DNA of 64,000 bases, taken from NCBI GenBank assembly GCA_035297145.1, contig DATGZN010000054.1:124001-188000 (forward strand). The letters are read 5' to 3'. The notes beneath the pieces were generated by a model. That model ran no database searches, was not told where the DNA came from, and was given only the letters and a program-made list of their open reading frames with translations. The stretch is from QHXW01 sp035297145. GTDB lineage: Bacteria > Acidobacteriota > Terriglobia > Bryobacterales > Bryobacteraceae. Positions 17,833 through 25,271 of this stretch are shown piece by piece. Every line of letters starts with the position of its first letter. Position 1 is the first letter of the stretch. Made by a program: the position numbers and the translations under genes.

Positions 17833-18780
17833 TTAACGCCAAGGGAGGAAAAACAGCAGAACGCGCATTACAAGGTAGGTGGCCACTAGCAGAACCACCA
17901 TCTGATTCCGCGTCACCAACCGTCCCAGCCGCTCCGCCGGCGTCTCACGATAAGCCAAAACCCGCTCGCCGCTTTGGAAACGCTCAACATCTGCGGCTAA
18001 TTCCGCAACGGTTGTGTACCGTAGGGTTCTCTCCGGCGACGCCGCTTTCTGCGAGATTGCTCGCAGCCGCCGGGGGATCTCACCGCCCTCCAACAGCGCT
18101 GCCAGCGTTCTGCCAAGCGAGTAGACGTCGCTGCGGGCGTCCACCTGATCTGAAGTTCCCGACGCCTGTTCTGGAGCCGTGTAGCCGGGAGTGCCCACGG
18201 CGGTGCCTGGCGCCGTGTCGTCACGCCCGGCGGCGTTCGCAGGCAGAAATTCGCGCGCCATGCCCGTGATCTTGGCGACTCCCCAGTCCAGCACCAGCAC
18301 TTCACCAAACGGACCGACCATGATGTTTTGAGGTTTCAGATCGCGGTGAATGACACCCTGCGAGTGGGCAAAGGCGACGGTTTCACAAATTCGCAGGAAA
18401 ACCCGCAGCCGTTCGCCCACTGGCGGCCCAGCCTGTGCGTAACAGTCGAGGCGCGCGCCGTCTACAAGCTTCATAGCGTAATAGACCCGCCCATCCGGCA
18501 GTTCGCCGAAATCATGCACCGGGACAATGCCAGGATGCTCGAGACGCGCGAGGATTCGTGCCTCTTCGGCCATGCGCGCTGCTGCCTGCCCCCCGGAATC
18601 GAGAATGTTCAGGACTTTGAGAGCCACGCGCCGCCCGAGCTTCCCGTCGAGAGCGGCGTAGACGGTTCCCATGCCTCCACGGCCAATCTCCGCGATAACC
18701 TCGTATCTCGTCCCAACGAAATCAGGCCGGTTGACGACCTCGCGCAAGTGGCCGATCACGGCGTCGGGCAGCGATTCCAT
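17833..18780 (-). CDS. Membrane-anchored Ser/Thr protein kinase
   Basis: The 315-aa protein is a PknB/Hanks-type kinase: glycine-rich loop IGRGGMGTVY, catalytic Lys in VALKVL, catalytic loop HRDLKPQNIMV, DWG in place of the usual DFG, and activation segment GTPGYTAPEQ. The kinase domain fills residues about 26-275. A single C-terminal transmembrane helix (MVVLLVATYLVMRVLLFFL) leaves only a few residues outside, so there is no extracellular sensor. Its ATG is immediately after the TGA of the sigma factor gene, with no spacer, implying translational coupling. It probably phosphorylates or otherwise controls that sigma factor. Confidence 0.9.
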   Translation of the reverse strand: MESLPDAVIGHLREVVNRPDFVGTRYEVIAEIGRGGMGTVYAALDGKLGRRVALKVLNILDSGGQAAARMAEEARILARLEHPGIVPVHDFGELPDGRVYYAMKLVDGARLDCYAQAGPPVGERLRVFLRICETVAFAHSQGVIHRDLKPQNIMVGPFGEVLVLDWGVAKITGMAREFLPANAAGRDDTAPGTAVGTPGYTAPEQASGTSDQVDARSDVYSLGRTLAALLEGGEIPRRLRAISQKAASPERTLRYTTVAELAADVERFQSGERVLAYRETPAERLGRLVTRNQMVVLLVATYLVMRVLLFFLPWR

Positions 18781-19539
18781 TCATGCCTCGATTCCCAATA
18801 CCGTCCGCGCCTCGTCGCGGAACTCCTGCTCGGTAACGGCGGTCTCGCGAATGCGCGCGAGCAGCAGATGGCGAAACCGGCGCCGCATGGCTGCCAAATG
18901 GTTCGTTACGGTTGCAGTCGTGACCGTGAACTCTGCCGCCAGCCCGTCGTAGGTCGGCCGCGCCGCGCTATCGTCCAAATCGTAACGCTCGAAGATTCTG
19001 TATTGGATCTGCTTTCCGCGCTCTTCGCATTCATGCTTCAAGTCCTCCGTCGCCAGGCCCAAGAGATTGCGGACCCATTCCCTTTGGAAATATTCTTCCG
19101 GAGATTGTCCGGCGGAGGCAGTCCCGCGCTGCCGAAGCTCCCCTTGGGCGGTTTCAAAATCCAGCGAGACGATCATTGCGTCACCGCCGCGCTTGATCCT
19201 GCCGGCGGCCTTGTTCTCGTTCGAAAGGAACGCGTCCAGGCAGGCGCGCAGATATGTGCGAAACCGTGCCTTCGCCGGGTCGTACCCTCCGAAAAACTCC
19301 TTTTCCAGCGCGCGGGCAAAAAACGACTGCGTCAGGTCCTTGGCGTTCTCATTAGACTGGCTCCAGCGAACGCGGACGTACTTGTAAACGGGCTTCCAGT
19401 ACGCCGCGATCAGAGCGTCCAGGGCGCATTCGCGCAACCTGGAATCCAGGCTCCCGAGGTTCCGGATAGCGGAGTGCCGCGTATCGGGGAAACGGCTTTG
19501 GGAGCCGCCAATGCTGGTGTCGGTGTCCACGCGCGCCAC
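18781..19539 (-). CDS. ECF-type RNA polymerase sigma factor coupled to a Ser/Thr kinase
   Basis: The 252-aa protein has sigma region 2 at about residues 40-115 (YWKPVYKYVRVRW, ENAKDLTQSFFARALEK) and a region 4 helix-turn-helix near residues 200-235 (YDGLAAEFTVTTATVTNHLA). This is the group of extracytoplasmic-function sigma factors found beside Hanks-type kinases in Acidobacteria and Planctomycetes, in which phosphorylation rather than an anti-sigma factor is thought to give control. The start is a GTG at 19539 with a poor ribosome site; another GTG lies three codons in. The regulon cannot be seen. It is divergent from pqqA with a 115-bp gap. Confidence 0.85.
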   Translation of the reverse strand: MARVDTDTSIGGSQSRFPDTRHSAIRNLGSLDSRLRECALDALIAAYWKPVYKYVRVRWSQSNENAKDLTQSFFARALEKEFFGGYDPAKARFRTYLRACLDAFLSNENKAAGRIKRGGDAMIVSLDFETAQGELRQRGTASAGQSPEEYFQREWVRNLLGLATEDLKHECEERGKQIQYRIFERYDLDDSAARPTYDGLAAEFTVTTATVTNHLAAMRRRFRHLLLARIRETAVTEQEFRDEARTVLGIEA

Positions 19540-19589
19540 AAGAACCAGTCGATTCTCTCATATAGGCCAAGCGCACCGGCCAAAAGTAT

Positions 19590-19619
19590 TTGCTTGAGTA
19601 CCGCTCTTCCAGGTACAAT
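19590..19619 (+). promoter_or_regulatory. Likely sigma-70 promoter of the pqq operon
   Basis: TTGCTT (19590-19595) and TACAAT (19614-19619) are separated by 18 bp, 36 nt ahead of the pqqA ATG. A GGAG ribosome site follows at 19641-19644. The elements are a fair match to consensus. Confidence 0.5.
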
Positions 19620-19654
19620 AGCCTTTTATCCCAGCGACACGGAGATAGAGAACC

Positions 19655-19732
19655 ATGGAATGGACTACACCGGATTTTCAAGAAGTTTGCCTCAGCTGCG
19701 AAATCAACACGTACGCTAATCCAGAGTTCTAA
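19655..19732 (+). CDS. pqqA: PQQ precursor peptide PqqA
   Basis: This gene encodes a 25-residue peptide beginning MEWTTPDFQEVCL and ending in YANPEF. The Glu16 and Tyr20 (E-I-N-T-Y) give the ExxxY spacing of PqqA peptides, the two residues joined by PqqE to build pyrroloquinoline quinone. A GGAG ribosome site lies 10 nt upstream and the GTG start of pqqB is 8 nt downstream. Two cysteines (12 and 15) just before the Glu are an uncommon feature. The product is a ribosomal substrate carried by PqqD; it is consumed in synthesis. Confidence 0.93.
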   Translation: MEWTTPDFQEVCLSCEINTYANPEF

Positions 19733-19740
19733 CGGCCCGC

Positions 19741-20661
19741 GTGCGGGTCAAAATCCTCGGTTCCGCCGCGGGTGGCGGATTCCCCCAGTGGAATTGTGCC
19801 TGCTCGAATTGCCGCCGCGTCCGGAATGGCACTCTGCGCGGATTGGCCCGCACCCAGGTTCAAATCGCGGTTTCTTCAGATGGCACTGACTGGTTCCTGC
19901 TGAGCGCTTCCCCCGACCTTCCACGCCAGATCGAGTCCTTTCCCGAGCTCCAACCAACCGCGCAGTCTCGCGAAACACCGATCGCTGCCTTCGTGCTTCC
20001 GGGCGCGGATCTGGACCAGATCCTCGGCCTCATCATGCTGCGCGAATCGCAACCTCTAAGGGTCTACGCAACGCCCTCCATCCGACGGATTATCATGGAC
20101 AACAACATCATCTTCACCATGGTCCGAAACCAAATCACCTGGGACGATGTGATCCCGGACCGGGAATTCGAGCTTACTTCGGTGAGCGGTGCAAAATCGG
20201 GCATCCGCTGTTTACCCTTCGGTCTTGCAGGCAATTTCCCCCATTATGTAGATTCGCAACTTGCGGCGTCTTTGCACCCAGCCGACGCAGTTCTCGGTTT
20301 GAGGCTTGAATCCCCGAGTGGTAAGCGGCTGGTTTACATGCCCGGTGTGCCCTCCGTTCGAGAATCCTGGCTCGCTCATCTGGAAACGGCAGACCTTCTG
20401 CTCCTCGACGCCACGTTCTGGACGGACGATGAGTTAATCCGTATTCAAGGCACCGGCCGCTCGGCCCGTCAGATGGGCCACATGCCGGTCTCAGGACCGG
20501 ATGGGAGTTTGGCACAGCTAGCTCACCTCAAACGCCCCCGGAAAGTCTATATCCACGTGAACAACACCAATCCGGTCCTGGACGAAGGCAGCCCCGAATA
20601 CCAAACCGTACGGGACGCCGGCTGGGAAGTCGCACACGACGGCATGGAGTTCGAATTGTGA
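19741..20661 (+). CDS. pqqB: PqqB, metallo-beta-lactamase-fold hydroxylase of PQQ synthesis
   Basis: The 306-aa protein starts at a GTG (MRVKILGSAAGGGFPQWNC), the conserved N terminus of PqqB with its CxxC-containing zinc site (NCACSNCRRV). The metallo-hydrolase fold follows, with LLLLDATFWTDDEL and GHMPVSGPDGS, and a terminal HVNNTNPVL metal motif. PqqB hydroxylates the cross-linked tyrosine of the PqqA-derived intermediate. Length matches the family (about 300-310). Its TGA overlaps the GTG of pqqC by 4 nt. Confidence 0.95.
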   Translation: MRVKILGSAAGGGFPQWNCACSNCRRVRNGTLRGLARTQVQIAVSSDGTDWFLLSASPDLPRQIESFPELQPTAQSRETPIAAFVLPGADLDQILGLIMLRESQPLRVYATPSIRRIIMDNNIIFTMVRNQITWDDVIPDREFELTSVSGAKSGIRCLPFGLAGNFPHYVDSQLAASLHPADAVLGLRLESPSGKRLVYMPGVPSVRESWLAHLETADLLLLDATFWTDDELIRIQGTGRSARQMGHMPVSGPDGSLAQLAHLKRPRKVYIHVNNTNPVLDEGSPEYQTVRDAGWEVAHDGMEFEL

Positions 20662-21404
20662 CTGCGGCCCCGACATCCCAATTGCTCACCGCCGAGGAAC
20701 TGGCGGCCCGCCTGCGCGCCGTTGGCGAGGAACGCTATCACCACCGCCATCCTTTCCACCTGCTGATGCACGAAGGCAAACTCACGCGCGGCCAGCTTCA
20801 GGCATGGGCGCTCAATCGCTTCTACTATCAAAGCCAGATCCCGGTCAAAGATGCCTTGATTCTTTCCCGCAGTAACGACCCCGAGTTCCGCCGTAAGTGG
20901 CACAAGCGGGTGGTCGATCATGACGGCGAACGCGCCGGCGATGGCGGCATTGAGCGCTGGTTGCGACTGGCCGAAGCCACCGGCCTGGACCGCCAGCGCG
21001 TCGCATCTGCCCATGAGGTTCTCCCTGCAACGCGATACGCCGTGAATGCGTATCTCGAATTGGTATCTCACAGAAGTTTCCTGGAAGCCGTCGCATCGTC
21101 GTTAACCGAAATGTTTTCCCGCGATCTGATTGCGCTGCGCATGGACAAACTCCGCCAGCACTATCCGTGGCTTGAAGGCGGTCTGGCGTATTTCCAGGCG
21201 CGACTCACACAGGCTCCCGACGATGCCCGCTTCGCGCTGGACTGGGTCACGAAATACGCAGGCACGCGCGCCGAACAGGAACTGGCGATCGGTGCTCTTC
21301 GCGCCAAATGCGATATTTTGTGGGCGCAACTGGACGCCCTGTACTTCTCCTATGTGAATCCGGCCTGGCCTCCGCCCGGTGCCTTTCGCGTGGAGGGCGA
21401 GTGA
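20658..21404 (+). CDS. pqqC: PqqC, pyrroloquinoline-quinone synthase
   Basis: The 248-aa all-helical protein has the characteristic YHHRHPFHLLMHEGKL, then WALNRFYYQSQIPVKDALIL and a late YFSYV segment. PqqC carries out the final eight-electron oxidation and ring closure of AHQQ to PQQ with oxygen and no cofactor. The His/Tyr/Arg-rich pocket residues look intact. GTG start overlaps pqqB stop (GTGA) and the gene's own stop overlaps pqqD the same way, so the three are translationally coupled. Confidence 0.95.
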   Translation: MTAAPTSQLLTAEELAARLRAVGEERYHHRHPFHLLMHEGKLTRGQLQAWALNRFYYQSQIPVKDALILSRSNDPEFRRKWHKRVVDHDGERAGDGGIERWLRLAEATGLDRQRVASAHEVLPATRYAVNAYLELVSHRSFLEAVASSLTEMFSRDLIALRMDKLRQHYPWLEGGLAYFQARLTQAPDDARFALDWVTKYAGTRAEQELAIGALRAKCDILWAQLDALYFSYVNPAWPPPGAFRVEGE

Positions 21405-21682
21405 GCGCGCTTTCCGCAGCCAGCCAACCGAAACTGCGTGCGGGCTGCCGATTGAGTGACTCCGCCCAGCAAGGCGACGTCCTCCTCATTCCCGAGGGCG
21501 TTCTGCGCCTGGTGGGACCCGGAAAGAAAATTCTGGAACGCTGCGACGGTCTGCGAAACGTCAGCGAAATTATCCGCGATCTTCAGTCGGAGTTCCCGGC
21601 GGTCGACCCGGCCCGTATCGAATCCGAAGTAAACACGTTTCTCGAGCGGTTGCACCAGAAGGGCGTTCTCGATATCGGATGA
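21401..21682 (+). CDS. pqqD: PqqD, PqqA peptide chaperone
   Basis: The start is placed at the GTG 21401, which overlaps the pqqC stop as GTGA and gives 93 residues, the normal PqqD size. The winged-helix-like fold signatures are visible (PEGVLRLVGPGKKILERCDG, VSEIIRDL, VNTFLERLHQKGVLDIG). PqqD binds PqqA and presents it to the radical SAM enzyme PqqE, whose gene starts 7 nt after this stop. Confidence 0.93.
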   Translation: MSALSAASQPKLRAGCRLSDSAQQGDVLLIPEGVLRLVGPGKKILERCDGLRNVSEIIRDLQSEFPAVDPARIESEVNTFLERLHQKGVLDIG

Positions 21683-21689
21683 CGGCGTC

Positions 21690-22790
21690 ATGATGGCATC
21701 CGGCCCGCTATCGTTGATTGCAGAAATCACGCACCGCTGCCCGTTGCATTGCGTCTATTGCTCGAATCCTCTAGAGATGCAGGCGCGCCAGTGCGAGCTG
21801 CCTACCGAAATCTGGGCGAATGTCTTCGCCTCGGCCGCACAGTTAGGTATTTTGCAACTGCATTTGACCGGCGGTGAGCCGCTCGCGCGTCCGGATCTGT
21901 CAGAACTGATTGCGACCGCTCGCAAAGCCAGCCTTTATACAAACCTGATCACTTCCGGCGTGGGCCTCAGCGAAGAGCGGCTGGCGGCCCTGGTCGAAGC
22001 GGGCCTCGACCATATCCAGCTAAGCTTTCAGGACTCCCAGGAAGCCGCCGCCAACGAGATCGCCGGCACGCGCGCGCATGCCCTCAAGATCGAGCTCGCA
22101 CGTCTGATCAAGCGCCAGCGCCTCGCCTTCACCATGAACCTGGTGGTCCACCGTCAGAATCTCGACCGCCTCCCGGAGATGATTGCGTTGGCGGAAGAAC
22201 TGGCGGCTGATCGGCTGGAGATCGCGCATGTCCAGTACTACGGCTGGGCGCTGCGTAATCGCGATTCACTGCTGCCGACGCGATCCCAATGGGAGCGATC
22301 GCTCGAAATCATCACCGCCGCGCGCAAACGTCTCGAAGGACGCATGCGCGTCGATTTCGTGGGTCCCGACTACTACGCGAAATATCCCAAAGCCTGCATG
22401 GGCGGCTGGGGACGCAGTGTGATCCTGATCGACCCCGCCGGACGCGCGCTCCCCTGCCACGCCGCGGGTGTGATTCCAGGCCTGCTATTCGACAACGTTC
22501 AGGATCGCGATTTGCGCTGGATCTGGGAACAGTCGCCGGCCTTCCGCAAATTCCGCGGCGAGGATTGGATGCCCGAACCCTGCCGCAGTTGTGACCGCCG
22601 CACCCAGGATTTCGGAGGATGCCGCTGCCAGGCCATGCTACTCACGGGCGACGCCGCCGCGACTGACCCAGTCTGCACGCTGTCACCCATGCACGGAGTC
22701 GTGGAAAGCATTACCAGTAGTTTTCATGAAGTGCCCACCGCACGTCCCGACTGGGTATACCGCATCGACCCCGTCTCGGCTGTTAGATGA
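21690..22790 (+). CDS. pqqE: PqqE, radical SAM cross-linking enzyme
   Basis: The 366-aa protein has the radical SAM cluster motif CX3CX2C at Cys17, Cys21 and Cys24 (HRCPLHCVYC), GGEPLARPDL, and a SPASM auxiliary-cluster region at the C terminus (LPCHAAG, EPCRSCDRR, FGGCRCQ). It forms the Glu-Tyr carbon-carbon bond in PqqA. Length is usual for PqqE. Two in-frame ATGs begin the gene (21690 and 21693). No pqqF protease gene follows; processing may use another peptidase in the genome. Confidence 0.95.
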   Translation: MMASGPLSLIAEITHRCPLHCVYCSNPLEMQARQCELPTEIWANVFASAAQLGILQLHLTGGEPLARPDLSELIATARKASLYTNLITSGVGLSEERLAALVEAGLDHIQLSFQDSQEAAANEIAGTRAHALKIELARLIKRQRLAFTMNLVVHRQNLDRLPEMIALAEELAADRLEIAHVQYYGWALRNRDSLLPTRSQWERSLEIITAARKRLEGRMRVDFVGPDYYAKYPKACMGGWGRSVILIDPAGRALPCHAAGVIPGLLFDNVQDRDLRWIWEQSPAFRKFRGEDWMPEPCRSCDRRTQDFGGCRCQAMLLTGDAAATDPVCTLSPMHGVVESITSSFHEVPTARPDWVYRIDPVSAVR

Positions 22791-22940
22791 TCAGCTACCA
22801 ACAACAGGTTTAGCTTTAGAAGTTCGGGCTTCCGGTGGCCTCGGTGGTTTGCGCGTTTCCCGTCAAAGTGACCACAGCCCCACTCATTCGGTGTTAGTAA
22901 ATGCTGGCCGACAAGTGAAGGCTGTTTTTAGGCCAAGAAA

Positions 22941-22970
22941 CAGTGGACGCTAGCAAAGGAGCGTCCACTG
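22941..22970 (-). terminator. Perfect 11-bp hairpin, likely terminator
   Basis: CAGTGGACGCT (22941-22951) and AGCGTCCACTG (22960-22970) are perfect reverse complements with an 8-nt loop. On the minus strand the stem is followed by TTTCTT, and it lies 31 nt past the stop of the phosphodiesterase-like gene, so minus-strand termination fits best. It also falls 150 nt beyond pqqE and could end that transcript from the other side. Confidence 0.65.
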
Positions 22971-23000
22971 TCGGTTCACGCCGCTTTTGCAGGCCGGTTA

Positions 23001-24704
23001 CTAGAATTGGACGGCCGGAAGGACGCTCGTCCCCTCAGCAACAACGGCGGTCAAGGCAGAAGGATCGAGACCCAAAGCTTGGAGGATGGTAGGCGCCACC
23101 TGGGCGGTGCCTACTTGGGCACGGACCGTCTGGGGTGTGAAGGATGGATTGGAGAGCAGCAGCATGACGTTCGTGTCGTCATGGGCGAACCCGCCGTGCT
23201 CGGCCAGTTTCGCTTTGCTGCCGGAGTAAGTAACCCCGACGTTTGGCGTCACGATGATGTCCGGCGTGCGCGGGTCTATGGTTGGGTCGTTGTAGTTAAT
23301 ACTGAGCGAAGGGCCGTAGTAGATCTGCCCGAGCTCGATTCCGGCGGCAGAGGCGTTGGCTTCGAGGATCTTGACGGCGGCTAAAGTATTCGAAGAGTTC
23401 GCCAGCCAGATCAGCGATACGTCATCTTCCGTTGGGCCAATGCCAGTGGGGTTGTTGGTAGATTCCGAGTTTGGAATATAGCCCGCATTGGAGAGCAGGG
23501 TAACGGGTGAAGTACCGTTGATGAGCTGAGAGACGTAGCGGCTGGGATCTATGGGCGACTGGCCGTGCTTGGCAGTGATCACGATCATGGTCGTATTATA
23601 AAGACCATTTGCTTTCAATCCTTTAACGAAAGCTCCGATGGAGGCGTCGACGAACTGGATTTCGTTCAGCAACGCCGGGGAGGGTGTGGCAGCGGCATCC
23701 AGATATCCGCCCGTCACGCTGTTGCTTGCCTCAACGAGTTTCTGGCCCACGCTGACGGCCTGGAAGTTCATGCCGAAGATGTTGGGCACCTGAGTCACCG
23801 TAGTGCCGAGGTGGTTCGTCCCATCGATCCAGTTGAGGACAGCATCGACCTTCAAGGTGTCATAGCACTGAATGTTCTGGAAGCTGTTGGTCCAGGCCGT
23901 CAGGTCGGAGCCCGAATCGAGGATGGTGGCGCAGGATATGCCAGTGGGTGTTGTAACGTTGGGAAGGCCGATCACGGTGGAGTTGATTTCAGGGGCGTAA
24001 AAGTCGTCGAGCGCAGCGGGGCCGAGACCAGAGGCGACCGAGGCATACGCGGGGTGCTTGTCGGACCATGCCGCGTATCCGCCAGCTTGATGAATGACGC
24101 TGAAGATGCTGTTAGCACGAACGAATTCCCATGGGTAAACGGGGTTGCAACCATTGCTTGGGTCGCGGACCAGCTTCTGGGGGTCGATGGAGGCGAGGCC
24201 GCCGTCGGTCAGGGACGCGCCTGGCGCGCCGCCGTTCACCTTGGTCTTGTCGATGTCGATGCCTTCTTCATACTCCGTTGTGGTGCCCGTGGGCGCGCCG
24301 CCAATCGTGCATGGGCCAGCCCCGAGGCCATTGCCGGTGGTTGCTGCGGGGGCATCATAGTTCCGGGAATAAGCGACATCGTAGTAGACGCCTGTAAAAG
24401 CTGGGCTTCCACCGGTGACGATTGCGGTGAGACCGGGGAACGAATCAGAGGTTTTCGACGTGCTGGCGTTCACGTAGTTGATGCTGGTCTTTCCGAGCGC
24501 GGCAAGCGCTGGGCAATAAGGTGCGCCATTGTTGATTGTGCTGACACCGTTGGCGCAGTTCGCGAAATCAACAGCGTGCATACCATCGATGCTGATCAGC
24601 AGAACGCGGCGAATCCCATTTCGCTGATTAATGTTCTGCGAGTACATTTGCGGTGCCAGGCATATGGCAAGACCAATCGCTCCGGCGCTGAGTTTCGTAA
24701 TCAA
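23001..24704 (-). CDS. Exported type I phosphodiesterase / alkaline-phosphatase-superfamily protein
   Basis: The 567-aa protein starts with a signal peptide (about 22 residues, ending in QMYSQN). The alkaline phosphatase fold is shown by RVLLISIDGMHAVDFANC with the first metal Asp, SFPGLTAIVTGGSPAFTG with a Ser/Thr nucleophile position, VITAKHGQSPIDPSRY and the late AEHGGFAHDDTNVMLL with the paired metal His and Asp. It resembles nucleotide pyrophosphatases/phosphodiesterases and probably acts in the periplasm; substrate unknown. Start is TTG at 24704, supported by a strong AGAAGGAG ribosome site; ATG alternatives inside would cut the signal peptide. Confidence 0.85.
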   Translation of the reverse strand: MITKLSAGAIGLAICLAPQMYSQNINQRNGIRRVLLISIDGMHAVDFANCANGVSTINNGAPYCPALAALGKTSINYVNASTSKTSDSFPGLTAIVTGGSPAFTGVYYDVAYSRNYDAPAATTGNGLGAGPCTIGGAPTGTTTEYEEGIDIDKTKVNGGAPGASLTDGGLASIDPQKLVRDPSNGCNPVYPWEFVRANSIFSVIHQAGGYAAWSDKHPAYASVASGLGPAALDDFYAPEINSTVIGLPNVTTPTGISCATILDSGSDLTAWTNSFQNIQCYDTLKVDAVLNWIDGTNHLGTTVTQVPNIFGMNFQAVSVGQKLVEASNSVTGGYLDAAATPSPALLNEIQFVDASIGAFVKGLKANGLYNTTMIVITAKHGQSPIDPSRYVSQLINGTSPVTLLSNAGYIPNSESTNNPTGIGPTEDDVSLIWLANSSNTLAAVKILEANASAAGIELGQIYYGPSLSINYNDPTIDPRTPDIIVTPNVGVTYSGSKAKLAEHGGFAHDDTNVMLLLSNPSFTPQTVRAQVGTAQVAPTILQALGLDPSALTAVVAEGTSVLPAVQF

Positions 24705-24735
24705 AGTGATTTCTCCTTCTCAAAAGTGATTTCTC
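24703..24735. repeat. Direct repeat overlapping the phosphodiesterase start region
   Basis: AAAGTGATTTCTC occurs at 24703-24715 and 24723-24735, with a 20-bp period. It brackets the AAGGAG ribosome site and the TTG start (minus strand), so the start region looks like a recent tandem duplication or a two-copy regulatory site. Confidence 0.7.
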
Positions 24736-25145
24736 GTGCGCGTTAGAGCTTATCAATCAAGGCTTACAATTGCGTTAAGGCGGAGTGAAGTTTCCATGAA
24801 GGCTCCATAAAGCCGCATTTTCACGGGCGACAAAGCTTGGGCTGGCGTGATAAGCGACCGTGAGAGCATCTGAACTTTACGAGAGGCAGACTTTTTCCCA
24901 CGATTCTAAGCATTGCAGAGATTCTCTCAAGTTGATCGGAGCTCTCTGAGGCCTGAAACCGTAGCGCGGGCGGCTGCCTTCCAAAGACCGTAAAGTCGTC
25001 AAACCGTCGAAGTACAATTGCGCGGGTAATCTAACCGATCACCAGCACGCCTTGCCATCTACGATTAACACCCTGTCTTCTCCGCTCTGAAAGCCCATTT
25101 CATTTCCGTACGGCCAGGCGTATAATTCGCATGGGAGAGTCGATT
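24736..25145. other. Intergenic region with no identified gene
   Basis: About 410 bp separate the phosphodiesterase gene from the 35-aa membrane peptide. Six-frame reading shows only short, unremarkable open frames and no tRNA-like fold. The only element I can support is the TATAAT near 25121 described with the peptide gene. Confidence 0.5.
25121..25126 (+). promoter_or_regulatory. Consensus -10 box ahead of the small membrane peptide gene
   Basis: A perfect TATAAT lies 19 bp before the ATG at 25146, with GGGAGAG between them as a ribosome site. No clear -35 element was seen; TTCATT-like bases occur about 17 bp upstream. The leader would be very short. Confidence 0.45.
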
Positions 25146-25253
25146 ATGAGACCTCTGGACATCCCCGAGATTCTCATCGTGATTGGCTTCGCCGCCAGCG
25201 TTATTTGGGCCGTATACAACTGGCGACACCGCCATTCGGATATACATAAGTAG
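25146..25253 (+). CDS. 35-residue single-pass membrane peptide
   Basis: The short frame encodes MRPLDIPEILIVIGFAASVI and then a Trp/Tyr/Arg/His-rich end (WRHRHSDIHK). One hydrophobic helix of about 18-20 residues followed by basic residues is typical of a small inner-membrane protein with its C terminus in the cytoplasm. A GGGAGAG ribosome site sits 7 nt upstream and a TATAAT further up. It is convergent with folP, 18 bp away. I do not recognise a family; the helix, ribosome site and promoter together make it more than a chance frame. Confidence 0.6.
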   Translation: MRPLDIPEILIVIGFAASVIWAVYNWRHRHSDIHK

Positions 25254-25271
25254 GCGCGCCCGAGAAGCAGC

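Noticed and set aside
18328..19719. Plus-strand open frame (463 codons) across kinase, sigma factor and pqqA
   Set aside because: It is antisense to two recognised genes and spans their boundary; no domain is visible.
19850..19875. T-loop-like GGTTCAAATC, a possible tRNA
   Set aside because: It lies within the pqqB coding frame and no acceptor or anticodon stem can be folded around it.
23565..24746. Plus-strand open frame (393 codons) opposite the phosphodiesterase gene
   Set aside because: Composition is Gly/Asp/Val-rich without domains and mirrors the minus-strand gene; the minus-strand protein has signal peptide and metal-binding motifs.
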